Shown in pieces: positions 38,001 through 53,000 of a stretch of DNA of 64,000 bases. The notes beneath the pieces were generated by a model, which was not told the origin of the DNA, did no database searches, and saw only the letters and a program-made list of their open reading frames with translations. The position numbers were made by a program, and so were the translations under genes. Source of the stretch: Beroe forskalii (Eukaryota > Ctenophora > Nuda > Beroida > Beroidae); contig WFMF01000241.1 of NCBI GenBank assembly GCA_011033025.1, forward strand, positions 124,001 through 188,000, written 5' to 3'. The first letter of the stretch is position 1. Each line of letters opens with the position of its first letter.

Positions 38001-41000
38001 TCCTCCTCCTCTTCCTCCTCCTCCTCCACCTCCTCTTCCTCCTCCTCTTCACTTACCAGAGTCGTCCTCCTCCTCTTCCTCCTCCTCTTCTTCAGAGTCA
38101 GGGAGTTGGAGGATCTCCTCAGTTTCCAAATCGTTGTCCTCTTCACTGTCAGGGTCCCCATCAAACCTGCAGCAATATACGTTATTAAATGAATAGTTAA
38201 CTATATATAGAAGTGACTTTTAAGAAAATCAAATTAGTTATGATTTAGTCAGTTCTCACGGTGCATGTTATACTATGTTGAAATCCCTGTGTCTCAATTA
38301 GGTCGCGACTTATTGCGGTAAACCGGGGGGGGCAACGTCCCGCTTTGTCCCGTTTTGTCCCGCTCCAAAAAATGTCCCGTTTGGAAAAATAGGTGAGCAA
38401 CGGGACAAAAATGGGACATAGCGGGACATTTGTCTCTTGCAGACTTCACTGCAACATGAGACTCATTTTAAAACCTTACAACTATTTGATATAGTCAGAT
38501 ACATCACTACATGGGCATTCTATACGTATATCAAACAAAATGGAAGAGATAAGGTCGACTAAACAAGGGAGATTAAGCAGGAGAGAATGGGTCCAAAAAT
38601 TGCTATTTTTCTTATGAAATGCGATTGTTCTTGAGTTTTCGAGCCGGAAATTGCTGTCTGATACAGATTAAAAAACTTTTGAGATGACTAGTGTCCAGTT
38701 ATCCAGTATGCCAGAAGACCAGGTATCCTTGATTCTTCGAACCCCAGGCCTGATATACTGATGTAGGCATTAGAAATAAGAGATACGTCCTGGTTTTACG
38801 TTCTGATTATATGTTTTCAGGATACCTGGTCTGGCATTCATGATCACAATGTTTCAAATAGATGTGGCAATGTTTTTAGTCCGACCTACTGTGGCACGGC
38901 ACTTTCAGCAGTCAATGCCATGTTAACAAGACAGTGTTATTGTCGTGGTGTCAGAAAAGCACGCAATTAGCCTGATAAAGTCAATAACTCAGTCGTACTA
39001 CGAGTCCCTAATTATACAAATACGTCAGACTGCGTGTCTCTTACATCAGGACGTGACACTTCATGTACTATCTGAGTAATTTCAAACCATCACTATCTCT
39101 ATGTAGACTACGTGTATCTACTATCTACGTATCTGAAACCAGTACTTCAGACTACGTGTCAGAGATATTATTTGACACCAGTAGGTAAGTGTTGACGTCT
39201 TTTGGCGTATTACGGCACGGTGCCTGACACCAGTACGTCATACAGAGTGTCCTTACTGCCTACTATCTTTAAACATCGGTCACATAATGTGTCTATGACA
39301 CCACAACAGCTCTGACACCAGTATGATAGTACCAACAATTCTGACACCAGCATTAGTAAAACATCATAGCCTCTTAAACCAGTACGTCATACAAGGTGTC
39401 TCTGTCACCACTGCGCAACCCTCTAACACTAGTAAAACGCCTTATGAAGAGTCCCTGACAACAGTACTGCAGACAACTCTCAAACATCAGTGAGACTACC
39501 CGGGGTGTCTGACACGAGCAGGTGAGACTACGTGTCTCTGTCAACAGCCGGTGAGACTACGTGTCTGACACCAGCAGGTGAGACTTCGTGTCTCTGTCAC
39601 AAGCAGGTGAGACGTGTCTCTGTCACCAGCAGGTGAGACTACGTGTCTGACACCAGCAGGTAAGACTTCGTGTCTCTGTCACAAGCAGGTGAGACTACGT
39701 GTCTCTGACACCAGCAGGTGAGACTACGTGTCTCTGACACCAGCAGGTGAGACTACGTGTCTCTGACACCAGCAGGTGAGACTACGTGTCTCTGTCACCA
39801 GCAGGTGAGACTAACGTGTCTCGACACCAGCAGGTGAGACTACGTGTCTCTGTCACCAGCAGGTGAGACTACGTGTCTCTGTCACAAGCAGGTGAGACTA
39901 CGTGTCTGTGTCACAAGCAGGTGAGACGTGTCTCTGTCACCAACAGGTGAGACTACGTGTCTCTGACACCAGCAGGTGAGACTACGTGTCTCTGTCACCA
40001 GCAGGTGAGACTACGTGTCTCTGACACCAGCAGGTGAGACTACGTGTCTCTGACACCAGCAGGTGAGACATGTCTCTGTCACCAGCAGGTGAGACGTGTC
40101 TCTGACACCAGCAGGTGAGACTACGTGTCTCTGTCACCAGCAGGTGAGACGTGTCTCTGTCACAAGCAGGTGAGACTACGTGTCTGTGTCACCAGCAGGT
40201 GAGACGTGAGACTCCTGTCACCAGCAGGTGAGACTACGTGTCTCTGACACCAGCAGGTGAGACTACGTGTCTCTGACACCAGCAGGTGAGACTACGTGTC
40301 TCTGACACCAGCAGGTGAGACTACGTGTCTCTGACACCAGCAGGTGAGACTACGTGTCTCTGACACCAGCAGGTGAGACGTGTCACAAGCAGGTGAGACG
40401 TGTCTCTGTCACCAACAGGTGAGACTACGTGTCTCTGACACCGCAGGTGAGACGTGTCTCTGTCACCAGCAGGTGAGACTACGTGTCTCTGTCACCAGCA
40501 GGTGAGACTACGTGTCTCTGACACCAGCAGGTGAGACTACGTGCGTGTCTCTGTCACCAGCAGGTTAGACTACGTCTCTGACACCAGCAGGTGAGACTAC
40601 GTGTCTCTGACACCAGCAGGTGAGACGTGTCTCTGTCACCAGCAGGTGAGACTACGTGTCTCTGACACCAGCAGGTGAGACTACGTGTCTCTGACACCAG
40701 CAGGTGAGACGTGTCTCTGTCACCAGCAGGTGGAGACTACCAGCAGGTGACGTGTCTCTGTCACCAGTGCAGGTGAGACTACGTGACAAGACTCGGTGTA
40801 TCTGACACCAGGTGGTGAGACTGCATGTATCTGACAGCCTGACAACAGTAGGTAAGACTTCGTGTCTTTGACACCAGTATACAGTCAGTATGTGAGACTA
40901 GGTGTCTCTGGCGAGTAGGTGATATGACGTGTCTCTGACACCAGTAGGGGGGACTACGTGTCTCTGACACCAGGTGGTGAGACTGCGTGTATCTGACACC

Positions 41001-44000
41001 AGGTGGTGAGACTGCGTGTATGTCAGTATGTGAGACTAGGTGTCTCTGACACGAGTAGGTGATATTATGACGTGTCTCTGACACCAGTAAAGGGGGACTA
41101 CGTGTTCCTGACACCAGTAGGTGAGACACAACGTGACTCTGACACCGGTATGTGAGACTGTGTGTCTACTGTCTCTGAAACCACTGGTGAGACACTAGTG
41201 TCCCTGACATCATTATGTAGAACTGGAGGTAAGACTACGTGTTTATGACACCAGTAGGTGAGACTACGTGTCTCTGACACCAGTAGGTGATACTACGTGT
41301 TTCTGACACCAGCAGATGATACTACGTGTCTCTGACACCAGTAGGCGAGACTACGTGTCTCTGACACCAGTAGGCGAGACTACGTGTCTCTGACACCAGT
41401 AGGCGAGACTACGTGTCTCTGACACCAGGTGGTGAGACTGCATGTATCTGACAGCCTGACACCAGTAGGTAAGACTACGTGTCTCTGACACCAGTATGTG
41501 AGTATGTGAGACTTGGCTGACACGAGTAGGTGATATGTCGTGTCTCTGACACCAGTAGGGGGGACTGCGTGTTGCTGATACCAGTACGTAAGTCGTAAGT
41601 CTACCTCAGTTCATCACTTGTTTTGTCCGGTTTGTCCAGCTTCTACCAGTTTTCTTCACTTTTTTGAGTCAAATTTGTCTCCATTGTCCTTGTCTGTTTT
41701 CATTTTCTGAGTCTCATTTGTCTCTGTCACATTTGTCCAAACTTTCCTTGTCCGTTCTCACTCGTTTGAGTCCAATTGCCTTTGTCCCAATTGTCCTCTC
41801 ATCCCAATTGTCCATGTCCCAATTCCATTTTTGAGCCCTATTAGTTATCCGCCGGTTATGTCATCTTTTTATAGCCTGAGGCACTACTTGGCAAGGTCAC
41901 ATGGCCGGCGGATTTTTTAATACGCGAAGTGTATTCTCTGACCCAACTTTTCATGCCCAAATTCACTTTTTGAGTCCTTCTGCCCCTATCCCAATTTCCT
42001 GATCCGTTTTCACTTTTGACTCCCATTTGTCGCTGTCCAATTTATCTCAATCTTTCTTGTTCATTGTCATTCTCGCCTCACAAATTTGAGTCCACATTCC
42101 TACTCTTCACTCCTCTTCAGACCATGCACAAGCTCTAACCAGTGGCATGCCCAAAGGGCACAAGGTTAAGAGGGTCTCATCACTCTTTTATTTCTTACCA
42201 TAGGGATCAAGGTAGTTAATCTTCGAAGGGGCGCCCCCGACCAATTGTTACTCCTAGAGTATCACAACCTGGTAACAGGTAAGAGGTTGCTAGCAAGGCT
42301 AGTAGTGCAACCAGGTGGGTCCCAGTAGAACTCTCTGCAATTGAGAGTTGCCACCACCCCGGAAGGGATGTGGTGGTACGTTGGATATTCTGATATTGCA
42401 CCAAACAAACAAATTGTCGTTCTCTTGCGTACCATTTGTCAATGTCCCATTTGTCCCAAGTGTCCTAAAGGTATTTCCTTAAATTTCCAAAATCAAATGC
42501 ATTCAAGACCATTGGGCCATTGGGGTGAGCGTTTAACTTTGCATCATATATTTGTGAGCTATGAGGGCAAGAAAAGTAGTCCATGAGACTGAGATCTAAG
42601 GTCAGATTTCCCACCATGAGGTCGAAAATATGCCTGGGGTGAAGTTTCACCCCTTATTCAATGAATTCAATGCCCGGTGAGCCAACAAATAAACTTTTTC
42701 CTTAAATATTGGAAATTTCATATCAGAAATGTCCCGGTTTGTCCACCAATGTCCCTTTGTCCCGGTTTGTCCCGCTCCAAAAAATGTCCCGCTCCAAGAT
42801 TTGGGTGAGCAATGGGACAAAGCGGGACAAACCGGGACAAAGCGGGACGTTGCCCCCCCCGGTAAACCCTGCAGCAATGCGTTGTTTATAAGTTAATAAT
42901 TAATAAGTGTCGTTCAGTGAAAGGGATTCCCCAGTTTAAAGGAATGGTTTTAATGGTGAACCTAAGACCCATATGAGCATATAGGCTACCGAGAACCGTT
43001 CTCAGACCTAGTTCACATTACACTATGCTACACTATGCTTCATTAGGGCACTTGCTATCAGGGGCGATATCAGGGGCGATATCAGACAACCCATAGGATC
43101 CAGCCACCGCCATTTGAAAATTAACACACAACCATTCAATGAAACCTATTATGTGGCAAGAGAATACCTTATTACCCTTTATTAAGCCGTCCTTTTTATT
43201 AACACGCCCTTTTTTAACCGGCCCTATGGACAAAAATCTCGAAGTCATTTTTGTCCTTCATGGCCGATTGAATAAAGGCCAATATGGTAGGTGAATTGTG
43301 GCTGCCCACAGTGTCTAGTGGCCTATGCACATCTATAATACATTTGACGCATTCATCAGTTCTAAACTCCAATTGTATGAAGTACAGCACTTGAAGGATT
43401 AAAAGCTTAACAACACTGCAGTACTTAATACTTTTATACAATAGAATTTGAGGGCTGATGTTGACATCTAATGCACAACACATTAAACATCTTTGTCTTG
43501 CACATTGTCACGAATTAGAGGTCAGCGGTCAGTTTTGAAAATTAACAGTTTAACCTGTGCGCTAAAAGTCAAAGTGACCAGTGGGTCAGCTAATAGGCCT
43601 CCGGTGATAATGTTAAAATGATAAGTTACAAAGAGATTATAAAGAGGTAATTAAATGAATGTTTGAGGACATCCAACGGACGTGAGAGGCAACATGTTGC
43701 ATGTTTTATTTAAAGATTTAAGTACAGATATCCAATTTAACGATTAAAACATGAACTTCATAGTATTTCATTATAGTATTACTGTATTTATTATTACTGT
43801 ATTATGCTGTCAAATCTTATTCAGTTAAGTATACAAGTGGTGTAAACAGCAACCACACGCCTTTGTGGCCAGCACCCAGGAGTCATAAACAATTAGCTAC
43901 CCGTATAATGTTACGAATACACTATTCTCTAAATGTAAGAAAATTGGGTACAATAATACATAGGCATACGTTGGTAAGTTGGTATCAGTAAGAAATGAAC

Positions 44001-47000
44001 GAGTTCAGTATGAACTGAAAACTGTCATACAGACTTGATTTTCTGGAAGCACTAAAAGTTTGCCATGCACACGCACCCCAGCTGCCTAACACAGTCCGAA
44101 GACATTGCATCCGATATTAGCCTGCCCATTATTCCTTATAAGGACTGCACGTGACCGGGTAAGTGTGACTGGGAGCAGTATCTGCAGCAGCAGAGCAGCA
44201 GTAATCGTGTACTCGTGTAATGTAAGACGAAGTCTGGGACTGGGAGTATTGGTAGGGGACAACGACACAGCGGACAGGCTGCGCTTGATAGCAGTGTAAC
44301 AGACGAACCTCACGGCTGATGTATGTGATATCTTCCTAAGTTTCTTTGTACTTTCAAATCTACCGGCATACAAATATCATGGGCAAACTTTCAACATCCA
44401 ACCACTCGTCCACTCGCCCCTTACGATGTTTGTTTTGCCGCAACGGAAAGTCTACCTGAACTAAAGATAATGACAAGATGACTCACAGCAACGTTTACTC
44501 TATTGTCCACAAGTAAACAACGTGACAGTATTTGAGTGGAATCAAGATTTGTACTGCTCTAGAATCATCTTACTATCTTAGTGAGTAGAGACATTCTACA
44601 ACGTGATATTGCTGTAGAATCACATAGAAAGTAGAAATTAAAGCATTTGGATCGCATCAGCCAGTGCTCCAATACATGTGCCGTAAGGAAGACATTGCTA
44701 CAGAAAACAGCTATTATTCCTTATATGGAGGTGGTTATCTACCGGGTAAGTACGAGAAAGGCAGTCAGTGATCCAAGTGTACAGGTTACATGCGAAGGTG
44801 TATTAAGCTGTCCGAAGTAAATGTGTTGAGTCTTTTCCAGAAATGAAGCCAACAGAGATTCATCATTCAGACCGTTTTGAATAATTTTGCGCATTGCTTC
44901 ATGTTAAGAATAGGATGCATAATGGATTGACGATGGGATGTCAACAGGTTCTGAATAGTGATTCATGGCTTCATGGGTCAACTTTTCTTCTGCTCGTAAT
45001 TTTGGTAATGTGAAATTTGATACGATAGAAAACATAATCAAGGTGACGAAGTACCAGTTCTACAAAAGCCGGAGTAGCACGCTGCGGTGTCCAGCTAGCT
45101 CAGTACACAAAGACACGACCACTAGATGCAAAGGATTCAGAGAATCAACGCAGCAGTGAACGAACTATTGGCACATCGCCAGTAAACTGGAGATTTTGAC
45201 AGACTGGCAGGGAACATCAACAAACTCAAGGGATTGAAGTTTAAACGATATATAACTGATACGACAGAGTTGTAATCAGAAGCTCTCGAAAATCTTGTGA
45301 TTATCGTCGTCAGCTGGAGATAATTGACAGGGATTTGCTATTATCCTGGTGAATAGCTGGGTTGCTTGGAAGCTGAAACACGCTGAGGGCACTCAGTCGC
45401 ATGGTCACGGTGCTCAGAGACTATCCGATGTTTGGCCTCAGGTGTTTTCTGTTTGGTTGGGGAATCATTTTTGTCGCAAAAATTAAAGTTTAGAATTTTT
45501 CCTTCCCGCTCATCCATCGTTCAAAATCAATTTTAACAGCAAAGTCGCACTGTCAAATCACTTTCAAAAGGACATGTGACCCATAACTGATGCTTCTACC
45601 GTCCTAGGACGGGTACACATCTAGTAATACTAAATTGTATTGACTTATTGAGACCAAGTCACAAATATTGGCTATCAAACCCAGTAGGATAACAAAATGG
45701 TATTTATCGTGAGCCTTGTTACTTTGTTATCGCGTTTCCCAGAACCCCCACTTGTACCAATTTACCATACGGGATTCTTGGATACTATGTACCTAGACCT
45801 ATAGGTAACTCGGTAATCTGCCGATGCACACCTGGGGCACAACCAAATGTGCCCCAGGTGTGTCTTGTGCCCGAAGTGTGCCCGAGGTGTGCCCGAGATG
45901 TGCCCCAGGTGTGCCCCAGGTTTGCCCAGGTTGTGCCCCAGGTGTGCATCGGCAGATTACCGAGTTACCGACTTGAAATTGTATTGTTATGCATTTGAGT
46001 TAGCATAAATACATTTAAACTGAATTGGAGACAGCAGTAAGACAACTCAATGGAGAATGTCGAATGACTGTGCGTCCTAGATCATTTGCAGCGTGTTCAA
46101 TGAACACTTCATGAACACTGTTCAATGTTCATGAATCCAAGTAACGTGCATCAGAAGTTGGCTCAGAGCCAAAGATGGATGACTCAGCTCAACATAAGGT
46201 AATATACGAGGTTCTTTCTTACCAATACATCACGCCTTTTCTCGTCACTTGTAACAACAACAGTAATTACAACAGTACTACTGATGTCTGATATGGTAAA
46301 GAATAGATGCTGTATTTCAATTCCGTCTACAAATGACTACAGTGTAAGAGTAATAAGAAGATACTAGCATAGAAGTGCTGTTATTTCATCATCCATGTCA
46401 CATTAAAAAGATATGCAGCAGACGAAATGAGGCATTTGTTGAACACATTCAGAGGGTATTTTTATCTACATACTACAGTACGGAAGTGCTAATCATGATC
46501 ATTGATCAGCAATCATCCGTGTCTCAATAGTTAGTAGGAAAAGCAAAAAATAATAATTAGTAAACTGAAAACATATATCATGCTTATAGATTTATGAAAG
46601 AGCCATGCCCGATTTATTTGAAGTATTTCTTGAATACATTCTGTCGTCCACCCATAACACCTGGCTTTGAAACCCAACACCATAAATCCAGAAACAGCAG
46701 ACTGGTAATATACAAATTACAAGGGCAGCGATGAGATGCCTATGAGTGTGTATTGGACGAGTTGCAGGCCTTATTAACAGTAAAAACTTGAAAAGCTTAG
46801 TTGATCTGCTACTTGAGGTAGGCTCATACACGTATCATGGGTCCAACTCTTGCCCTTCCGACAGATTTACCTAAATACAATGTGAAGTGATAAGCACTGT
46901 TCCCCCTCCCCCTCTTTTGCTGTTTTTACCACCAGCAATTGGTATGCCAAATCACGAGTGCATGAACTCTGTACTGAACTCTGTAGATCGTACTGAACTC

Positions 47001-50000
47001 AGCGGTTTGTAGATTAAAAAACACTATCGAAACGACGGCTTATCATAATGTGAGCCGAAGCTTCACACTGCATAACATGTATTTAAAAAGGAAAAAAAGG
47101 AAAAAGGTAGTTCCCTAGAAGTTAAGTAAATTTATGATTTGCTGTTGGTGTCGGCATCAGACAAACGGAATGGTTAATTCTTTGATACCTCAATGGTAGT
47201 CAGACATGCACCAAGTATAAAGCACTTAATAATAAACAATTTATGACTAGCAACTACTCAAATTAAATTGGAAAGCATGCAGATTGCAAGTGTGAAGATC
47301 ACCGAGAATAAGTCTATTCGATCTGTTGAGATGGAAGGCACAGTTTATATCTTGCCTGCTTCCAAAAGACCGACAGGTCTGTCTTTTCTTTTTTCTTTCT
47401 TAAGTGTCATTCTGTTATTGCTCACGGATCTGATAATTTTGTAGCGCTCTCGAACAACAGAACAGCTCAGATACACACATCCATACACATTAGGATCACT
47501 TACTGCATGTTGCTCGACTTACCCGGTAAGCCATCCTCCAAATATGGAATAATTAGCTTTCTGTGATAAGGTCTTCCAACACTACATGTTTATAGTAGGC
47601 GTAACTGGGAGCTAGGCAAGGCATAAGACCTATTCGATCGACTTGGTGATTGATCTGTGGCCGGTGTTCAGTGTACAATAACTCAATAAAGCGATGATAA
47701 TCTCACACCGGATACTGTAAGACTGTGTGTTGCGGGGATTGTCAGACGTCCACAGTTAAATATTATTCTGCCTTTTTCGAACGCAAGGTAAGAAAACCGG
47801 GTAATAAAGGTGCTCTGTAGCAACTAGCATAGGCCCGTTAATAAGCTTTTTGTGCTGGACTGGCACCCTGTTCCACTGTTAATGAACAGGGAGAGTCGCC
47901 GAGGAGCGGCCAGTGGACTGCTACTTTGTACTTTTGTAATGGTATTCTAACATCAACATAAAATACTTTGTACCGGTATTCTACCTTCAACATAGGTTTT
48001 AAGAAATGCAGTGCACACAGCTCTCATACGCTGTGGAACTGCTGCCCTTCGAAGCCCCCCATCAGAGTGTAGCCGGGTTTTAGAAAGGGCTCGGCGGGTT
48101 ACATTCAAACCTGTTGAATGTCTTATTTTGCTCGAATCATACAAAAGTTCACAATCTCTGTTCGAAAGGGGGGGGGGTGCCAATCTATTCAATGCAGTAC
48201 TTTTCTCAACAAACTTAAGTAGATTCTAAGCTCTGCTCTTCCTTGGCATAAAGTTTACCGCGAGTGGCCAGTTCAAATCTCACAGATTTCCAGCGCACGT
48301 TCTATATATTTCTGATTACAATGCCACAGGCTGAGCTCTCTCAGCCAATGCATATCAAATAACAAACACACATACACACTGAAATAGAGAGCACTTACTG
48401 CACATTGGTCCACTTACCCGGTAGGACCGGTCTCCAAATATGGAATAATTAGCCTTCTGTGTCAAGGTCTTCCACTGCGGAGCGCGGAGTACCTTGAGAT
48501 TCATACTTTCACAGTAGGGAATCCATAGAAGCAAACGCCGTAAAGCTAGGTGCTAGAGAAATTTTATGAGACGTTGGCGGCTGGAAAATTCCTTTTAGTT
48601 TTGCCAAGATAGATTGGGCAATGGGCAGTCTTGAACTATCCCGACACCCCTGGCGAGCCGACCGGCCAACTGATGAGCCGGCTGGCCAGATTGATAAAAT
48701 AGGCCGGGACAATTCTCTGTTTGAATTCATAACAAGGTCCAAGGAAGCGTCAGACAGCATAATTTCCCTCGACTTAATCCAGAAGCCATGTACATCACTG
48801 AATACCCACACACAAACACACACAGTTCCTGTTGTGAGTGTACAATTCTGCTTAATGTATCATGACGTGTCCTGCGTATACTCGCACTAAGTCTGTCATA
48901 CCTCGTGAAGCTCGTGAAGCTCACCAAAACAGAGTCTGCAGAACTATCAGTTTTAGGTGCTTCCGACCTACACATGTGCACAGTTTATAGTCCCTCCCGC
49001 CTCTTATTTCAATCCTTGAATTAAAAAATCGGTATGCAGTATTTTGTTATGTTTGTAGTATACCCATACACCTCTATAGATAAGGCATTGGATTAAAGAA
49101 GGAATCTGCCGAATTCAAATAACAGTAAACCACGAACAAGCAGCGTCTTGATGCGCTGAACCATGCTAACATGCCGACTATTTAGTAGAAATACAGTAAT
49201 GTAATGATATCTTTGATCAGAATTCAGATCTGTAGGGTAACGGTCAAGGTTGATATATGTCGATGAGTCGAGGGGAAATAGAAGAAAGAATATATTATAC
49301 TATATTCTGACGTTTTCATGCGGGTCTATAATATTATGTATTTTATAGAGGAGACCGTGTGTAGTACATTTTGTGCTGCATACCCTAGTACCAGAAAAGC
49401 AGAAACATAGGCGACAAGAAATAAGGGTGATTTTGAAAAAATCGCCTTAATTTCTTGTCGCCTAAATAATATCTGGTCGTCATTAATGATTGATTGATTG
49501 AAAACGCCCAGTTGGCGCTGGCATGCGCCTCAATCCGGTGTAAATTCCACTACTGGTGGATTCAGTAGTGGAATGGGCTAGCATAGTGCAATGCTAGGGA
49601 GTCCAAATGTCTGAGAGTCAGGGATAAGACAGTTGAGAGCAGTCTCCAGAGCCACTCTCTAGGAGTAGAGTCGCATCCCGACGCTGGTGATATAATATGA
49701 CAGGTAGACAGGTGGTTTTAAGATTCATCAATCAATCATCATATTAGTTTCTATTGGTAGTTTCTATTGGTACTCATTATTAGTGTAGTAATACCATTAA
49801 AACGTCGTGGTCTTGTCAACACGACGTTTTAATGGCATTAATACACACGTCTACCTGATCCGTCCCTGGCCATAAGGTGCTCCAATATTTCCAATATTTT
49901 CATGGATATCAAGTCTACGTCCGATTTTAAATGTTATCGTATCAATTTTAAACGTTTTAAACTTGCTCCCTAAGTTCCACAATACTGTTAAATCATTAAT

Positions 50001-53000
50001 GTCAGACACATGTTTGTACCTGATCTCGTCTCTGGCCAGAAGGTGCTCCAATATTTCCAATATTTCCATGGATATCAAGTCTACGTCCGATTTTAAATGT
50101 TATCGTATCAATTATAAACGTTTTAAACTTGCTCCCTAAGTTCCACAATACTGTTAAATCATTAATGTCAGACACATGTTTGTACCTGACCCGTCCCTGG
50201 CCAGCAGGTGCTCCAATATTTCCATGGATATCAAGTCTACGTCCGATTTTAAATGTTATCGTATCAATTATATAAAAGTTTTAAACTTGCTCCCTAAGTT
50301 CCACAATACTGTTAAATCATTAATGTCAGACACATGTTTGTACCTGACCGTCCCTGGCCAGCAGGTGCCAACTCCAATATTTCCATGGATATCAAGTCTA
50401 CGTCCGATTTTAAATGTTATCGTATCAATTATAAACGTTTTAAACTTGCTCCTAAGTTCCACAATACTGTTAAATCATTAATGTCAGACACATGTTTGTA
50501 CCTGACCCGTCCCTGGCCAGCAGGTGCTCCAATATTTCCATGGATATCAAGTCTACGTCCGATTTTAAATGTTATCGTATCAATTATATAAACGTTTTTA
50601 ACTTGCTCCCTAAGTTCCACAATACTGTTAAATCATTAATGTCAGACACATGTTTGTACCTGACCCGTCCCTGGCCAGCAGGTGCTCCAATATTTCCATG
50701 GATATCAAGTCTACGTCCGATTTTAAATGTTATCATCAATTATATAAACGTTTTAACTTGCTCCCTAAGTTTACAATACTGTTAAATCATTAATGTCAGA
50801 CACATGTTTGTACCTGATCTCGTCCCTGAAGTTCAATATTTCCATGGATATCAAGTCCGATTTTAAATGTTATCATAAAATGTCAGACACATGTTTGTTA
50901 CAATACTGTTAAATCTCGTCCCATGTTTGACCAGAAGGTGCTCCAATATTTCCATGGATATCAAGTCTACGTCCGATTTTAAATGTTATCGTATCAATTA
51001 TAAACGTTTTAAACTTGCTTCCTAAGTTCCACAATACTGTTAAATCATTAACAGTCAGACACATGTTTGTACTCTCGACCTGTCCCTGGCCAGCAGGTGC
51101 TCCAATATTTCCATGGATATCAAGTCTACGTCCGATTTTAAATGTTATCGTATCAATTATATAAACGTTTTTAACTTGCTCCCTAAGTTCCACAATTGTT
51201 AAATCATTAATGTCAGACATGTTTGTACCTGACCCGTCCCTGGCCAGCAGGTGCTCCAATATTTCCATGGATAGATCAAGTCTACGTCCGATTTTAAATG
51301 TTATCGTATCAATTATATAAACGTTTTAACTTGCTCCCTGGTTCACAATACTGTTAAATCATTAATGTCAGACACATGTTTGTACCTGATCTCGTCCCTG
51401 ACCAGAAGGTGCCCAATATTTCCATGGATATCAAGTCTACGTCCGATTTTAAAATGTTATTTTAATAAACGTTTTAAACTCGTATCAATTTAAACGTTTA
51501 AACTTGCTCCTAAGTTCCACAATACTGTTAAATCATTAATGTCAGACATACGTTTGTACCTGACCGTCCTGGCCAGAGACCAGAGGTGCCCAATATTTCC
51601 AATATTTTCATGGATATCAAGTCTACGTCCGATTTTAAATGTTATCATCAATTATAAACATTTTAAACATTTTGGGGCCAAAACTTGCTCCTGTTAACAA
51701 TACTGTTAAATCATTAATGTCAGACACATGTTTGTACCTGATCTCGTCCTGACCAGAAGGTACCCAATATTTCCATGGATATCAAGTCTACGTCCGATTT
51801 TAAATGTTATCGTATCAATTATAAACGTTTTAAACTTGTGTAGTAATACCATTCGTCCTTAAGTTCCACAATACGTTAAAAATCATTATGGATATGTCAG
51901 ACGTATCATGTTTCCTAAGGCCTGATCTAGACACATGTACCTGACCAGAAGGTGCTCCAATATTTCCATGGATATCAAGTCTACGTCCGATTTTTAAATG
52001 TTATCGTCCGATTTTAAAATTAACTTGCTCTAAGTTCCACAATACTGTTAAATCATTAATGTCAAACGTTTTAACCTTTGCACCCAGGTGCTCAATATTT
52101 CCATGGATATCCACGTCCAATACTGTTTTTTAACTTGCATTAAGTTCCAATAACAATATGTTAAATCATTAATGTCAGACACATGTTTGTACCTGATCTC
52201 GTCCCTTGACCAGGAGACCATGGATATCAAGGATTTTAAATGTTATCGTATCAATTATAAATAATTTCCAAGTTCCACAATTTTAAATCATTAATGGACA
52301 CATGTTTGTACCTGACCCGTCCCTGGCCAGGAGACCAGGAGGTGCTCCAATATTTCCAATATTTTCATGGATATCAAGTCTACGTCCGATTTTAAATGTT
52401 ATCGTATCAATTATAAACATTTTAAACTTGCTCCCTAAGTTCCACAATACTGTTAAATCATTAATGTCAGACACATGTTTGTACCTGATCTCGTCCCTGA
52501 CCAGAAGGTGCTCCAATATTTCCATGGATATCAAGTCTACGTCCGATTTTAAATGTTATCGTATCAATTATAAACGTTTTAAACTTGCTCCCTAAGTTCC
52601 ACAATACTGTTAAAAATCATTAATGTCAGACACATGTTTGTACCTGATCTCTGTCCCTGAAAAGGTGCTCCAATATTTCCATGGATATCAAGTCTACGTC
52701 CGATTTTAAATGTTATCGTATCAATTATAAACGTTTTAAACTTGCTCCCTAAGTTCCACAATACTGTTAAATCATTAATGTCAGACACATGTTTGTACCT
52801 GACCCGTCCCTGGCCAGGAGACCAGGAGGTGCTCCAATATTTCCAATATTTTCATGGATATCAAGTCTACGTCCGATTTTAAATGTTATCGTATCAATTA
52901 TAAAAGTTTTAAACTTGCTCCCTAAGTTCCACAATACTGTTAAAATTAATGTCAGACACATGTTTGTACCTGATCTGTGAAGGGTGCTCCAATATTTCCA

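Noticed and set aside
37350-38192. 280-codon Pro/Ser-rich plus-strand open frame
   Set aside because: It is the antisense of the GAG-rich exon 2 donor array of UTP3; low-complexity CTC/CCT repeats stay open by composition.
40779-41280. Minus-strand frames with repeated SETRSLTYW-like peptides
   Set aside because: They are translations of the 29-bp minisatellite inside the 4.5-kb transposon, with no start context or homology.
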